Numbered from the stretch's first letter, positions 8,075 to 18,210 are shown. The stretch: 64,000 nucleotides of DNA from Pseudomonas sp. ISL-84 (GCA_018613035.1 JAGGRA010000027.1:36844-100843), one strand, 5' to 3'. Made by a program: numbers and translations. Notes: generated by a model not told the origin, from the letters alone.

Positions 8075-8521
8075 ATGAGTATAAAATCAAAATTTAAAAC
8101 ATTTTTCTTCCTGGATGATGAATATGACTATAAGGAAGAGGAAATCATCGAAGAAGAAAGAGAACCGGTAAAGCAGGCGCAGAAACAGCAGCAGCCAGTT
8201 CAAAAACAAAATGTCGTCAGCCTGCAAAGTGTGCAGAAATCGTCTAAAGTAGTACTGGTTGAGCCGCGTATGTATGCGGAAGCACAGGATATTGCCGATC
8301 AGTTAAAGAATAGAAGGGCCGTTGTGGTGAACCTGCAAAGAATCGATAAGGATCAGGCCAAACGGATCGTTGATTTTTTAAGCGGAACTGTTTATGCCAT
8401 CGGCGGAGATATTCAAAAGGTTGGAACAGATATTTTCTTATGCACGCCTGATAATGTGGAAGTTTCAGGAAGCATCTCTCAATTGATGAAGGAACAAGAA
8501 TTCGAAAGTACGAGGTGGTAA
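8075..8521 (+). CDS. sepF: Cell division protein SepF
   Basis: Membrane-binding ring-forming protein that bundles FtsZ and acts with FtsA in septum assembly. The 148-residue protein has an N-terminal amphipathic membrane segment ([16 protein letters not shown]), an acidic/glutamine-rich linker to about residue 65, and the DUF552 core ([30 protein letters not shown]..., [14 protein letters not shown]). Length agrees with the B. subtilis protein. It is tightly spaced between ylmE and ylmG. Confidence 0.95.
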   Translation: MSIKSKFKTFFFLDDEYDYKEEEIIEEEREPVKQAQKQQQPVQKQNVVSLQSVQKSSKVVLVEPRMYAEAQDIADQLKNRRAVVVNLQRIDKDQAKRIVDFLSGTVYAIGGDIQKVGTDIFLCTPDNVEVSGSISQLMKEQEFESTRW

Positions 8522-8527
8522 CACTTA

Positions 8528-8791
8528 ATGGAATTTTTATTTGGAATCTTATCACAAGCAATTTATTATTATTCATGGGCATTAATCATTTATATTCTGC
8601 TGTCCTGGTTTCCGAATGCGAGAGAGTCAGCTTTTGGCCAGTTTCTTGCCAGAATTTGCGAACCATATCTTGAACCATTCCGTAAGATCATTCCTCCGCT
8701 TGGCATGATTGATATTTCACCAATCGTTGCCATTTTGGTCCTGCGTTTTGCTACTGGAGGATTGCACCAGTTGTATCAATGGATTGCTTAA
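8528..8791 (+). CDS. ylmG: YggT-family membrane protein YlmG
   Basis: Eighty-seven residues with two hydrophobic segments (about 4-25 and 62-82) separated by the YggT core [27 protein letters not shown]. YggT/YlmG proteins associate with division genes, but their biochemical role is unclear. It starts 6 bases after sepF with GAGGTGG upstream and ends before an intra-operon hairpin. Confidence 0.9.
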   Translation: MEFLFGILSQAIYYYSWALIIYILLSWFPNARESAFGQFLARICEPYLEPFRKIIPPLGMIDISPIVAILVLRFATGGLHQLYQWIA

Positions 8792-8795
8792 GCAT

Positions 8796-8825
8796 AAAAA
8801 GGGGGCTAATAAGGCCCTTTTTTAT
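8796..8825 (+). terminator. Intra-operon terminator between ylmG and ylmH
   Basis: AAAAAGGGGGC, ctaataa, GGCCCTTTTTT: a G/C-rich stem followed by a T-run just after the ylmG stop. It may partly terminate, lowering ylmH relative to upstream genes. Confidence 0.7.
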
Positions 8826-8851
8826 TTTGTAAAAAGGAGGCTTGGGTTTGA

Positions 8852-9625
8852 ATGAGCATCTATCAGCACTTCCGTCCGGAAGAAAAAGAGTTTATTGACC
8901 AGGTCCTCAATTGGAAGGATCAGGCAGAAAATACATATGCTCCAAAGCTCACCGATTTTCTTGATCCGAGGGAGCAGCATATTCTTAAGAGCATCATAGG
9001 ACAGCATTCAGGAATACAGTGTGATTTATTTGGAGGTATACCAAATTCGGAGAGGAAAAGGGCTCTTATATTCCCGGATTATTACCAACCAGATGAGGAA
9101 GATTTTCAAATCTGCTTATTTGAAGTTGACTATCCTAAAAAGTTTGTTACACTCGAGCATCCCCAGGTTTTAGGCAGCCTGATGTCTCTTGGATTAAAGC
9201 GGGGAAAATTCGGTGATATTCTATTCGATAACGACAGGATCCAATTTTTTGTTTCTGAAGAAGTGGAGGACTATATTCGCCTGCAGCTGGAGACCATCGG
9301 CAGAGCCTCCGTTACTCTAAGGAAGCAGCCCTTTGCTAAAACAATCCAAACTAGCGAGGAGTGGCGGGAATACTCGGTCACATCTTCATCCTTAAGGCTT
9401 GATACAGTCATTTCAGCGGTATACAGTATCTCCAGGCAAAAATCACAGCTTTTTATCCAGCAGGGGCTGGTTAAAGTCAATTGGACATTACTTGAAAACC
9501 CCTCCTTTGAATGCAAAGAAGGAGATATGATTTCAGTCAGGGGACAAGGGCGCTCCAAAATCATGGAGATTGAAGGGAAAACCAAGAAGGATAAATGGAG
9601 AATTATCGCTGGAAGGCAAAAATAA
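8852..9625 (+). CDS. ylmH: S4-domain RNA-binding protein YlmH
   Basis: A 257-residue protein with a YlmH-specific N-terminal region and a C-terminal S4 RNA-binding domain (about residues 180-240: SLRLDTVISAVYSISRQKSQLFIQQGLVKVNW). It is a paralogue of RqcP; recent work from memory places YlmH in ribosome quality control on obstructed large subunits, with RqcH. AAGGAGG lies 11 bases before the ATG, and an in-frame TGA directly precedes it, so the start is unambiguous. It is the last gene before the divIVA promoter. Confidence 0.92.
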   Translation: MSIYQHFRPEEKEFIDQVLNWKDQAENTYAPKLTDFLDPREQHILKSIIGQHSGIQCDLFGGIPNSERKRALIFPDYYQPDEEDFQICLFEVDYPKKFVTLEHPQVLGSLMSLGLKRGKFGDILFDNDRIQFFVSEEVEDYIRLQLETIGRASVTLRKQPFAKTIQTSEEWREYSVTSSSLRLDTVISAVYSISRQKSQLFIQQGLVKVNWTLLENPSFECKEGDMISVRGQGRSKIMEIEGKTKKDKWRIIAGRQK

Positions 9626-9688
9626 TTTATAATAATGCAGGAATTTGATGCAAGCTGTCGAATAAATAAATCAAAAGATAGCGGAGTC

Positions 9689-9697
9689 TGTTATAAT
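9689..9697 (+). promoter_or_regulatory. Extended -10 promoter of divIVA
   Basis: TGTTATAAT is a perfect extended -10 (TGnTATAAT) about 66 bases upstream of the divIVA start; the -35 region (AATCAA) is poor, as tolerated with an extended -10. Confidence 0.55.
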
Positions 9698-9762
9698 GAA
9701 AGGGAACCAGCAGGCTCGGACAAATTTTTACATAAGAACAACAGATCTGGGAGGTGGCACCT

Positions 9763-10281
9763 ATGCCATTAACACCGTTAGATATTCATAACAAGGAATT
9801 CAGTAAAGGGTTCCGCGGATATGATGAAGATGAAGTAAATGAGTTCCTCGATCAAATCATTAAAGATTATGAAATCCTGATTAGGGAAAAAAAGGAACTT
9901 GAAGAAAAACTCAATGAAGTTAACGATCGCATTGGCCACTTTACAACAATTGAAGAGACTTTGAATAAATCCATTGTGGTGGCACAGGAAGCTGCAGAAG
10001 AAGTCAAGCGCAATGCACATAAGGAGGCAAAGCTGATCATTAAAGAAGCGGAAAAGAATGCTGACCGGATTGTTAATGAGTCATTATCGAAAGCACGAAA
10101 AATCGCATTGGATATCGAAGACCTGAAGAAACAATCCAAAGTATTCAGAACCCGTTTCAAAATGCTCGTTGAAGCACAGCTTGATATGCTGAATAACGAT
10201 GATTGGGATCATTTAATGGAGTATAAGCTTGACTCTACAGACCTAAAATCATTAAAAGAAGAGGAAGAATCACTGGCTTGA
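9763..10281 (+). CDS. divIVA: Cell division / polar organiser DivIVA
   Basis: Coiled-coil protein that recognises negatively curved membrane at septa and poles, recruits MinJ/MinCD and anchors chromosome origins during sporulation. The start is the ATG at 9763 (MPLTPLDIHNKEFSKGFRGYDEDEVNEFLDQ), with GGGAGG upstream; a GTG at 9754 is in frame but not used by homologues. The N-terminal lipid-binding domain is residues 1-60 and a long coiled coil covers about 65-160 (NADRIVNESLSKARKIALDIEDLKKQ). The 172 residues are slightly longer than B. subtilis at the C-terminus. Confidence 0.96.
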   Translation: MPLTPLDIHNKEFSKGFRGYDEDEVNEFLDQIIKDYEILIREKKELEEKLNEVNDRIGHFTTIEETLNKSIVVAQEAAEEVKRNAHKEAKLIIKEAEKNADRIVNESLSKARKIALDIEDLKKQSKVFRTRFKMLVEAQLDMLNNDDWDHLMEYKLDSTDLKSLKEEEESLA

Positions 10282-10307
10282 CGAAAGCTTTAGATATCGC
10301 ATATACT
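10278..10307 (+). promoter_or_regulatory. Sigma-A promoter of the ileS T-box leader
   Basis: TTGACG (10278-10283, overlapping the divIVA stop codon) and TATACT (10302-10307) with an 18-bp spacer. It lies just upstream of the T-box leader. Confidence 0.7.
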
Positions 10308-10313
10308 TTTATA

Positions 10314-10612
10314 ACAAAGTAAATACCATGATTATAAACGATGAGAGGGAAAGTACAGTTTTTTTAGCTTAAGTGCAGAAGTGCATGCTCACTCTGTTAG
10401 CGAGCCGGGGATGGTGGAAGCCCGGGGATAAGCAGAAAATTGGAAAATCACCCTTGAGTTCCTTGCCGAACATTCTTTAGAACCAGTAGGCCAAGGCGAA
10501 TCATTCACGTTAAGAATGCTTTGAGCGGATGGAATGATAATTCCGTCTACAAGGGTGGTACCGCGGGAGAATAAAACCTTCTCGTCCCTTTTTGGGATGA
10601 GAGGGTTTTTTG
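10314..10612 (+). promoter_or_regulatory. Isoleucine T-box riboswitch
   Basis: Leader that senses uncharged tRNA-Ile and controls read-through into ileS. Stem I begins near GATGAGAGGGAAAGTAC (10340). The specifier loop GGAAAATCACC presents the Ile codon ATC at 10447-10449. The antiterminator T-box AGGGTGGTACCGCGG is at 10552-10566, and the competing terminator (CCTTCTCGTCCC / GGGATGAGAGGG, then T6) occupies about 10576-10612. Confidence 0.95.
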
Positions 10613-10666
10613 TGTTTTATAATGATTTATCTGCTCTAACATTGGCAATCATGGTATTTAATGAGT

Positions 10667-10819
10667 TTGTCGCAGTCTAATGGGCGGTAGGAATCCCTCT
10701 TTAAGACTCAGAGAAATCGAAAGGGATAAGTGGGAGTCCAACTGACCGTAGAGGCCCGATTGGTTCAACTAACAATCAATGGGGATGAAGGCCCCCACTG
10801 ATTGAAGTTTCACTTTATA
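10667..10819 (-). repeat. Structured ~150-bp intergenic repeat, copy A
   Basis: Read on the minus strand, this segment has the same architecture as 59035-59184. It has an identical 22-nt left end (TATAAAGTGAAACTTC...), a hairpin of 9-10 bp, the identical block GTTGAACCAATCGGGCC, a variable second hairpin region and the right end TTAGACTGCGACAAA. In hairpin 1 (minus-strand ATCAGTGGGG / CCCCATTGAT) the base changes relative to copy B keep pairing. It is inserted in the ileS leader between the T-box terminator and the ribosome-binding site (AGGAGG at 10821), so it is transcribed in antisense orientation with every ileS mRNA. Confidence 0.8.
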
Positions 10820-10834
10820 CAGGAGGAAAATGGA

Positions 10835-13606
10835 ATGGATTACAAAGATAGTTTATTAATGCCAAAAACAGAATTCCCGATGCGCGGGAATCTTCCAAAG
10901 CGCGAACCTGAGGTCCAGGCTAAATGGGAAGAAATGAATATTTATGAAAAGGTACAGGAACGCACTAAAGGCCGTCCGATATTTGTGCTGCACGATGGCC
11001 CTCCATATGCAAACGGCGATATTCACATTGGCCATGCACTGAACAAAATTTTGAAGGATTTCATTGTCCGTTCCAAGTCTATGACCGGATACAATGCCCC
11101 ATATGTTCCCGGATGGGATACACATGGTTTGCCGATTGAGCAGGCTTTGACAAATAAAGGGGTAAAAAGAAAAGAAATGAGTGTTGCGGAATTCCGTAAA
11201 CTTTGCGAAGAGTACGCTTATGAGCAAATTGACAGCCAACGGGGACAATTTAAGCGTTTGGGTGTACGCGGTGATTGGGAGAACCCCTATATCACTTTGA
11301 AGCCTGAGTATGAGGCACAGCAAATTAAAGTATTTGGAGAAATGGCTAAAAAGGGCTACATTTACAAGGGTAAAAAGCCTGTTTATTGGTCTCCGTCATC
11401 TGAATCTGCATTGGCTGAAGCTGAAATTGAATATAAAGATAAACGTTCACCATCGATTTATGTCGGATTTAAAGTAAAAGATGGAAAGAACGTATTAGAT
11501 AACGATACGCAAATCATCATTTGGACAACAACACCTTGGACGATTCCTGCCAACCTTGGAATTTCTGTTCATCCGGAGCTTAATTATGCTGTTGCTGAAG
11601 CAAGTGGCCAAAAATATCTTGTTGCTGAAGATTTATTGTCGTCAGTCGCAAAAGAGTTCGAATGGGAAGACCATAATGTTGTGAAAACAATTAAAGGAAG
11701 CGATCTGGAGCATGTAATTGCTGAGCATCCCCTTTATGGACGTGACTCCCTTGTGATGCTGGGCGAGCATGTAACTACAGATGCTGGTACTGGCTGTGTT
11801 CACACAGCTCCTGGCCATGGGGAAGACGATTTCCATGTTGGTATGAAATACGGATTGGACGTATTATGCCCGGTAGATGATAAAGGAAACATGACAAATG
11901 AAGCTCCCGGTTTTGAAGACTTGTTCTATGATGCAGCCAACAAACCAATCACGGAAAAGCTTGAGGAAGTTGGCGCTTTATTAAAGCTAACATTCATTAC
12001 TCACTCTTATCCGCATGACTGGAGAACAAAAAAGCCGGTTATTTTCCGTGCGACAGCACAATGGTTTGCATCCATTAAGGATTTCCGCAATGAACTTTTA
12101 GAAGCTGTTAAGGAAACGAATTGGTATCCTGCATGGGGTGAAACGAGACTGTTCAACATGGTCCGCGACCGCGGAGATTGGTGTATTTCCCGTCAGCGCG
12201 TCTGGGGTGTTCCAATTCCTGTCTTTTATGCTGAAAGTGGAGAAGAAATCATTACAGATGAGACAATCGAACATGTGTCAAATCTTTTCCGCGAAAATGG
12301 TTCAAATATTTGGTTTGAAAAAGAAGCCAAGGAATTGCTTCCTGAAGGGTTCACTCATCCTGGCAGCCCGAACGGCCAATTTACGAAAGAAACGGATATC
12401 ATGGACGTTTGGTTTGACTCTGGTTCTTCCCACCAGGCTGTTCTTTTAGAACGAGATGATCTTCAGCGTCCTGCGGACTTATACCTTGAGGGATCCGACC
12501 AGTACCGTGGTTGGTTTAACTCTTCGTTATCGACTGCAGTTGCTGTGACAGGAAAAGCTCCTTATAAAGGTGTTCTAAGCCATGGTTTTACCCTGGACGG
12601 CGAAGGCAGAAAAATGAGTAAGTCCATCGGCAACGTTGTTGTGCCGGCTAAAGTTATGAACCAGCTTGGTGCTGACATCCTTCGTTTATGGGTTGCGTCT
12701 GTTGATTACCAGGCAGATGTCCGTGTTTCCGATGCAATCTTGAAACAGGTTGCTGAAGTGTACCGCAAGATCCGCAACACTTTCCGTTTCTTGCTTGGAA
12801 ATCTTGCTGACTTTAATCCTGCAACTGATTCAGTTGCATTTGAAAATCTGCGTGAAGTTGATCAGTTCATGCTTGTTAAGCTTAATAAATTGATTAAGAG
12901 CGTGCGTGAGTCTTATGACCGCTATGAATTTGCAGGCATCTACCACGCAGTCAATAATTTCTGTACATTGGATCTAAGTGCGTTTTATCTTGATTTTGCA
13001 AAAGATGTTCTCTACATTGAAGCAAAAGATAATGCAGAGCGCCGTGCGATCCAAACAGTACTTTATGAGAGCCTGATTGCTCTTACAAAACTTGTAGCGC
13101 CAATTCTGTCCCATACAGCAGATGAAGTTTGGAGCTTTATCCCAAATGTGCAAGAAGAGAGTGTACAATTAACTGATATGCCGGAATATCAAGAGCTTCC
13201 AAATGCGAAGCAGCTTGAAGAAAAATGGACGGCATTTATGAAGCTTCGCGATGACGTTTTAAAGGCATTGGAAGAAGCCCGCAATGAAAAGGTTATCGGT
13301 AAATCACTGACAGCGAAAGTCACTCTTTATGTTAACGATCATGCTAAAAACCTACTGGATTCTATCCAGGAAAACCTTCAGCAGCTCTTTATCGTTTCTG
13401 GCTTTGAAGTAGCAGGCAGCCTGGAAGATGCTCCTGAAAACGCAATGAAATTTGAAAACTCCGCAATTGCTGTTACCAAAGCAGAAGGTGAGACATGCGA
13501 GCGCTGCTGGACAGTAACACCGGAAGTTGGCCAGACTGAAGGCTACGATACACTTTGCCCTCGCTGTGCTGATGTTGTAAAAAATAACTATAGCCATTTG
13601 GCGTAA
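10835..13606 (+). CDS. ileS: Isoleucyl-tRNA synthetase
   Basis: Class Ia synthetase charging tRNA-Ile. The ATG at 10835 follows AGGAGG by 8 bases and gives [21 protein letters not shown], the family N-terminus; the in-frame extension to 10802 lies inside the upstream repeat. The protein is 923 residues. It has the HIGH-type motif [11 protein letters not shown] near residue 57, the CP1 editing domain with [10 protein letters not shown] and [12 protein letters not shown], the KMSKS loop [10 protein letters not shown] near 600, and a C-terminal zinc knuckle (CERCWTV, CPRCADV). It is monocistronic, under the Ile T-box. Confidence 0.98.
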   Translation: MDYKDSLLMPKTEFPMRGNLPKREPEVQAKWEEMNIYEKVQERTKGRPIFVLHDGPPYANGDIHIGHALNKILKDFIVRSKSMTGYNAPYVPGWDTHGLPIEQALTNKGVKRKEMSVAEFRKLCEEYAYEQIDSQRGQFKRLGVRGDWENPYITLKPEYEAQQIKVFGEMAKKGYIYKGKKPVYWSPSSESALAEAEIEYKDKRSPSIYVGFKVKDGKNVLDNDTQIIIWTTTPWTIPANLGISVHPELNYAVAEASGQKYLVAEDLLSSVAKEFEWEDHNVVKTIKGSDLEHVIAEHPLYGRDSLVMLGEHVTTDAGTGCVHTAPGHGEDDFHVGMKYGLDVLCPVDDKGNMTNEAPGFEDLFYDAANKPITEKLEEVGALLKLTFITHSYPHDWRTKKPVIFRATAQWFASIKDFRNELLEAVKETNWYPAWGETRLFNMVRDRGDWCISRQRVWGVPIPVFYAESGEEIITDETIEHVSNLFRENGSNIWFEKEAKELLPEGFTHPGSPNGQFTKETDIMDVWFDSGSSHQAVLLERDDLQRPADLYLEGSDQYRGWFNSSLSTAVAVTGKAPYKGVLSHGFTLDGEGRKMSKSIGNVVVPAKVMNQLGADILRLWVASVDYQADVRVSDAILKQVAEVYRKIRNTFRFLLGNLADFNPATDSVAFENLREVDQFMLVKLNKLIKSVRESYDRYEFAGIYHAVNNFCTLDLSAFYLDFAKDVLYIEAKDNAERRAIQTVLYESLIALTKLVAPILSHTADEVWSFIPNVQEESVQLTDMPEYQELPNAKQLEEKWTAFMKLRDDVLKALEEARNEKVIGKSLTAKVTLYVNDHAKNLLDSIQENLQQLFIVSGFEVAGSLEDAPENAMKFENSAIAVTKAEGETCERCWTVTPEVGQTEGYDTLCPRCADVVKNNYSHLA

Positions 13607-13611
13607 TAATT

Positions 13612-13646
13612 GAACAGTCCCCTGGTTCAGGGGGCTGTTTTATTTT
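13612..13646 (+). terminator. Rho-independent terminator of ileS
   Basis: AACAGTCCCCTGG / TTCAGGGGGCTGTT stem followed by a T-rich tail, a few bases beyond the ileS stop. Confidence 0.85.
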
Positions 13647-13801
13647 AGGCTATGTACCTTCTTGGACTTTATTTAAGGCTCTTTTCTAAAAGATTGTTGT
13701 TTATTTATGATTTTGTGATTAAAAACCATTGAAAAATCAACCTCTCCACACTACTTGTTTAAGTAGCAGCAAAATGCGCGAAAACAGCCTTATCTAAAGA
13801 A

Positions 13802-14003
13802 CGGGTAACGGAAACAAAAGCGGATGTATACCGGATCTTTTTCTTTTAACACGGAGTAAGGGAACAAAAGAGGGACATACATGCCAAAATTTTCGTTAAG
13901 CTCAAGGAATGGGAACAAAAAAAGTATACATACCGAAACTTTATCTTTAAGTGTGAGGAAAGGGAACAAAAGGAAGGCTGAATTTTTGCCTCAGCTTTAT
14001 GAA
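13802..14003. repeat. Imperfect 51-bp tandem repeat array (four units)
   Basis: The anchor GGAA(A)CAAAAG recurs at 13810, 13861, 13912 and 13963, an exact 51-bp period, with shared flanks (purine-rich sequence before the anchor; ATACATNCCGAAACTTT...CTTTAA after it). Units are diverged, the last one strongly. The gap between ileS and ylyA (13607-14160) otherwise holds only the ileS terminator and AT-rich sequence; I see no gene in it. Confidence 0.75.
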
Positions 14004-14160
14004 AGGAAAGAAAAAGTGATACCTAGAGAAATGTTCCAAGAGTTTTAATAAATAATTCCACCTTCGTTAAATGTTGTGCCGTTTGCTAAAAGTTTGCCCG
14101 TGTCTGGAAACGCCTCCGAGAAATAATAAAGGAAACACCAATAGAACGGAGGAAAAAGGC

Positions 14161-14448
14161 ATGGATGCAAAAGCAGAAGGGCTCTATTCAGAACTCCGTA
14201 ATACAAGACAAGAAATATTGGAAAGACTGATGGAAGGCAATAGTTCAGCTTTGATTAAACCAATTTTATTGGAAGAACTGCATGACATTGAGCAAACGCT
14301 TAGAAAAATTGAAAATGGCGATTATGGGAAATGTGAAATTTCCGGTGAACTGCTTCCTGCAGATTTGCTTGAAATGATACCGACCTTAAAAACGATGGAG
14401 GATTGCAGCATGCTCGGGAAATATTACCGAAAGTCGATCTATCATTGA
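14161..14448 (+). CDS. ylyA: TraR/DksA-like protein YlyA (short form)
   Basis: A 95-residue protein with the DksA/TraR C4-type arrangement degenerate in its zinc site: RKIENGDYGKCEISGELLPADLLEMIPT retains the fold signature but keeps only one cysteine there. The N-terminal half is a helical hairpin (AEGLYSELRNTRQEILERLME). The ATG at 14161 has ACGGAGG upstream; an in-frame extension to 14071 lacks support. The position between ileS and lspA matches B. subtilis ylyA, a forespore gene reported to modulate RNA polymerase, so function is inferred from synteny. Confidence 0.75.
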   Translation: MDAKAEGLYSELRNTRQEILERLMEGNSSALIKPILLEELHDIEQTLRKIENGDYGKCEISGELLPADLLEMIPTLKTMEDCSMLGKYYRKSIYH

Positions 14449-14482
14449 GTTTAAGCGTGTGCTGTGTTTTTTATTCAGTTTG

Positions 14483-14491
14483 TGCTAAAAT
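14483..14491 (+). promoter_or_regulatory. Possible extended -10 promoter of lspA
   Basis: TGCTAAAAT fits an extended -10 about 37 bases before the lspA start; the -35 (TGTGTT at 14463) is poor. Confidence 0.4.
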
Positions 14492-14527
14492 GCAAAGGTA
14501 ATGATATGAGATATGGGGGTTGCCTTT

Positions 14528-15022
14528 GTGTTTTATTACATAATTGCTTTGTTCGTGATTGCTCTTGACCAGCTGACAAAATGGCTGATTGTAAAGAACT
14601 TCGAATTAGGGGAAAGTGTGAAGGTTATTGAAGACTTTCTCTATATTACATCGCACCGCAACCGTGGCGCTGCTTGGGGTATCCTGCAGGGTCAAATGTG
14701 GTTTTTCTATGTGATAACCGTCATTGTCATCATTGGAATTATTTATTACATTCAAAAAGCAGCTAAAGGCAAAATGCTACTGGGTGTCTCTTTGGGATTA
14801 ATGCTGGGCGGAGCGATTGGAAACTTTATTGACAGAGTATATCGGAAAGAGGTTGTTGATTTTATCAACACCTATATTTTTGGCTATGACTTCCCCGTTT
14901 TCAATATTGCTGACTCGGCATTGGTGATTGGAGTAGGCATGCTGATGATTCAGATGCTGCTTGAAGAGAGAGAAGCAAAGAAGGAGAAATCTTATGGAGA
15001 AAATGGAACACATCATTCCTGA
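14528..15022 (+). CDS. lspA: Lipoprotein signal peptidase (SPase II)
   Basis: Aspartyl membrane protease that cleaves lipoprotein signal peptides after lipid modification. I chose GTG at 14528 because GGGGGT lies about 8 bases upstream and the product then begins [17 protein letters not shown] as in Bacillus LspA; an ATG at 14513 is in frame but poorly placed. The 164-residue protein has four hydrophobic segments and both catalytic aspartates, in GNFIDRVYR and FNIADSA. Its 3' end overlaps ylyB by 29 bases. Confidence 0.95.
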   Translation: MFYYIIALFVIALDQLTKWLIVKNFELGESVKVIEDFLYITSHRNRGAAWGILQGQMWFFYVITVIVIIGIIYYIQKAAKGKMLLGVSLGLMLGGAIGNFIDRVYRKEVVDFINTYIFGYDFPVFNIADSALVIGVGMLMIQMLLEEREAKKEKSYGENGTHHS

Positions 15023-15905
15023 GGAACAGGCAGGAGAAAGAATAGATAAAGTACTATCCACGCTTAATGCAGAGTGGTCAAGAACCCAGGTTCAGCAATG
15101 GATTAAGGATGGCAATGTTCTTGTAAATGGGCAAAAGCCGAAAACAAATTATAAATGCACAGTGAATGACCGTATTGAGATCACCATACCCGATCCCGAA
15201 GAATTGGATGTTGTCCCTGAAGAAATGGACTTGGATATTTATTATGAGGATCAGGATGTCCTTGTTGTGAATAAACCTAAAGGAATGGTCGTCCATCCTG
15301 CAGCTGGGCACGGAACCGGCACCCTTGTAAACGGCCTGATGGCCCACTGCAAAGATCTTTCAGGGATAAATGGTGTTATGAGACCTGGAATCGTTCATCG
15401 TATAGATAAGGATACATCAGGACTTCTCATGGTTGCCAAAAACGATTTGGCTCATGAAAGCCTTGTTAACCAGCTTATGAAAAAAACGGTAACACGTAAA
15501 TACCGCGCCATCGTCCATGGAGTTATTCCCCATGATTATGGAACCATTGATGCACCGATTGCCAGAGACCCTAAGGATCGTCAAAGTATGACAGTAGTGG
15601 ACAATGGCAAACATGCAGTCACTCATTTTCATGTCCTCGAACGTTTTAAGGATTTCACACTTGTTGAATGCCAGCTGGAAACAGGCAGGACCCATCAAAT
15701 CCGTGTGCATATGAAATATATCGGGTATCCCCTTGCAGGAGATCCAAAATACGGGCCAAGGAAAACCCTGGATCTGGGAGGGCAAGCCCTTCATGCGGGA
15801 GTGCTGGGATTTGATCACCCAAGGACGGGAGAGTATCTGGAATTTGAAGCATCCCTTCCTTCTTATTTTCAAGAGCTCATAGATAATCTTGCAAATAATC
15901 GTTGA
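14994..15905 (+). CDS. ylyB: Ribosomal large subunit pseudouridine synthase, RluD family (YlyB)
   Basis: Modifies uridines of 23S rRNA. The ATG at 14994 follows AAGGAG. The 303 residues contain an N-terminal S4 domain (about 15-75: [23 protein letters not shown]) and the RluA/RluD catalytic domain with the aspartate in [16 protein letters not shown] and the [12 protein letters not shown] motif. The start lies inside lspA, pointing to translational coupling. The pyr operon promoter begins at its stop codon. Confidence 0.93.
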   Translation: MEKMEHIIPEEQAGERIDKVLSTLNAEWSRTQVQQWIKDGNVLVNGQKPKTNYKCTVNDRIEITIPDPEELDVVPEEMDLDIYYEDQDVLVVNKPKGMVVHPAAGHGTGTLVNGLMAHCKDLSGINGVMRPGIVHRIDKDTSGLLMVAKNDLAHESLVNQLMKKTVTRKYRAIVHGVIPHDYGTIDAPIARDPKDRQSMTVVDNGKHAVTHFHVLERFKDFTLVECQLETGRTHQIRVHMKYIGYPLAGDPKYGPRKTLDLGGQALHAGVLGFDHPRTGEYLEFEASLPSYFQELIDNLANNR

Positions 15906-15930
15906 CAACTGTCCATATGTGCTATAAGAT
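15902..15930 (+). promoter_or_regulatory. Promoter of the pyr operon
   Basis: TTGACA (15902-15907, overlapping the ylyB stop) with TAAGAT 17 bp downstream; TATAGT at 15934 is an alternative -10. It sits immediately before the first PyrR attenuator. Confidence 0.6.
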
Positions 15931-15939
15931 GACTATAGT

Positions 15940-16632
<693 letters not shown>

Positions 16633-16635
16633 ATA

Positions 16636-16749
16636 GTCCTTTTAAATGCAGTCCAGAGAGGCTGACAAAGGGGAACTCAGCAGAAGCGGTCTGTCTTTTG
16701 CTGTCCTCTTTCACCCTCTTTGCGCCTTACTTGCAAAGAGGGTTTTTTA
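16636..16749 (+). promoter_or_regulatory. PyrR-dependent attenuator 2 (pyrR-pyrP)
   Basis: Binding loop AGTCCAGAGAGGCT (16650-16663) matches the consensus exactly. The terminator ACCCTCTTTGC / GCAAAGAGGGT followed by T6 is at 16713-16749. Confidence 0.92.
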
Positions 16750-16773
16750 ATAAAACAAAGAGGAGAGATTTGA

Positions 16774-18078
16774 ATGAATAAACCAATTTTAGACATAAAT
16801 GACATCCCATCACCGGCCCACTGGCTGACATTAAGCTTACAGCACTTATTCGCAATGTTCGGAGCAACCATTTTAGTACCATACTTGGTCGGGTTAAACC
16901 CCGCGATTGCCTTGATTTCCAGCGGACTTGCAACCATTGCCTTTCTAATCATTACAAAATGGCAGGTACCGGCATACCTCGGGTCATCTTTCGCTTTTAT
17001 CGCTCCAATCATCGCTGCAAAAGCAGCCGGCGGCCCGGGAGCAGCCATGATCGGAAGCTTTATGGCAGGCCTTGTTTACGGAGCTGTTGCATTAATCATC
17101 AAAAAAGCAGGCTACCGCTGGATCATGAACCTGCTTCCGCCAATTGTAGTAGGTCCAGTCATCATCGTAATCGGGCTGGCACTTGCAGGCACAGCAGTCG
17201 GCATGGCAATGAATAACCCTGAAACAGGTGAATACAGCATGCTGCATTTCTCTGTAGCGCTTGTAACGCTGGCAGCAACAATCATCTTCTCCATCTATGC
17301 AAAGGGCATGCTCAGCATGGTGCCAATTCTGGCAGGAATCATAATTGGATATGTTTATGCACTGGCAATGGGCATAATCGACTTCTCATTAGTTCAGCAG
17401 GCAGCCTGGTTTGAAATGCCTGAGTTCTTGTTTCCTTTCGCAGATTATGAAGTAAGGATAACACTTGATCTGGCGCTTCTAATGATTCCGGTAGCAGTAG
17501 TAACGATCTCAGAGCATATCGGCCATCAGCTTGTACTTGGAAAAGTAGTCGGAAAAGATTATATTAAGGAACCTGGATTGCACCGTTCCATTCTTGCAGA
17601 CGGAACAGGAACTATGATTTCAGCATTAATCGGAGGACCGCCAAAAACAACATACGGTGAAAACATCGGTGTATTGGCCATCACTAAAATCTACAGTGTC
17701 TATGTACTGGCAGGTGCCGCAGTCATTGCGATAATCTTTGGATTCATCGGTAAGGTTACAGCCCTAATCAGCTCCATTCCGACACCCGTTATGGGCGGAG
17801 TATCCATCCTGCTGTTCGGTATCATCGCTTCATCTGGCTTAAGAATGCTTGTTGACAGCAAAGTGGACTTCGGAAACAACCGCAACCTGGTTATTGCATC
17901 AGTCATCCTTGTACTGGGAATTGGCGGAGCGCATATTGAAATCTGGGCATTCAAACTAGAAGGAATGGCCCTGGCTGCGATCAGCGGCGTCCTTCTAAAT
18001 CTGATTCTTCCAGGCAGAGAAGAAGCTAAAGATGACATGCTTGAAAGTGAAAACGAAAAAAAAACGAATGTAGCATAA
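16774..18078 (+). CDS. pyrP: Uracil permease PyrP
   Basis: Proton-coupled uracil uptake carrier of the UraA/NCS2 family in the cytoplasmic membrane. The 434 residues contain about 12-14 hydrophobic segments, the N-terminal SLQHLFAMFGATILVPYLVG, the substrate-site region VVTISEHIGHQ and GGPPKTTYGENIGVLAITK. AGAGGAGAG precedes the ATG. The gene sits between two PyrR attenuators and so is repressed with the biosynthetic genes when UMP is high. Confidence 0.96.
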   Translation: MNKPILDINDIPSPAHWLTLSLQHLFAMFGATILVPYLVGLNPAIALISSGLATIAFLIITKWQVPAYLGSSFAFIAPIIAAKAAGGPGAAMIGSFMAGLVYGAVALIIKKAGYRWIMNLLPPIVVGPVIIVIGLALAGTAVGMAMNNPETGEYSMLHFSVALVTLAATIIFSIYAKGMLSMVPILAGIIIGYVYALAMGIIDFSLVQQAAWFEMPEFLFPFADYEVRITLDLALLMIPVAVVTISEHIGHQLVLGKVVGKDYIKEPGLHRSILADGTGTMISALIGGPPKTTYGENIGVLAITKIYSVYVLAGAAVIAIIFGFIGKVTALISSIPTPVMGGVSILLFGIIASSGLRMLVDSKVDFGNNRNLVIASVILVLGIGGAHIEIWAFKLEGMALAAISGVLLNLILPGREEAKDDMLESENEKKTNVA

Positions 18079-18084
18079 CACGTT

Positions 18085-18210
18085 TTAACTAGGTCCAGAG
18101 AGACTTAAAAGGGTGTTGGCGGCAATTTGGCTAAACGGGACCAGTGTACCCAAATGCCAGGTGGCCTCAACTATGCAGCACCCTGACCGAATTGGCAGGG
18201 TGCTTTTTTA
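18085..18210 (+). promoter_or_regulatory. PyrR-dependent attenuator 3 (pyrP-pyrB)
   Basis: Binding-loop candidate GGTCCAGAGAGACT (18092-18105) departs from the consensus at two positions. The terminator AGCACCCTG / CAGGGTGCT followed by T6 is at 18177-18210. Context and arrangement make its role clear even though the loop is imperfect. Confidence 0.85.
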
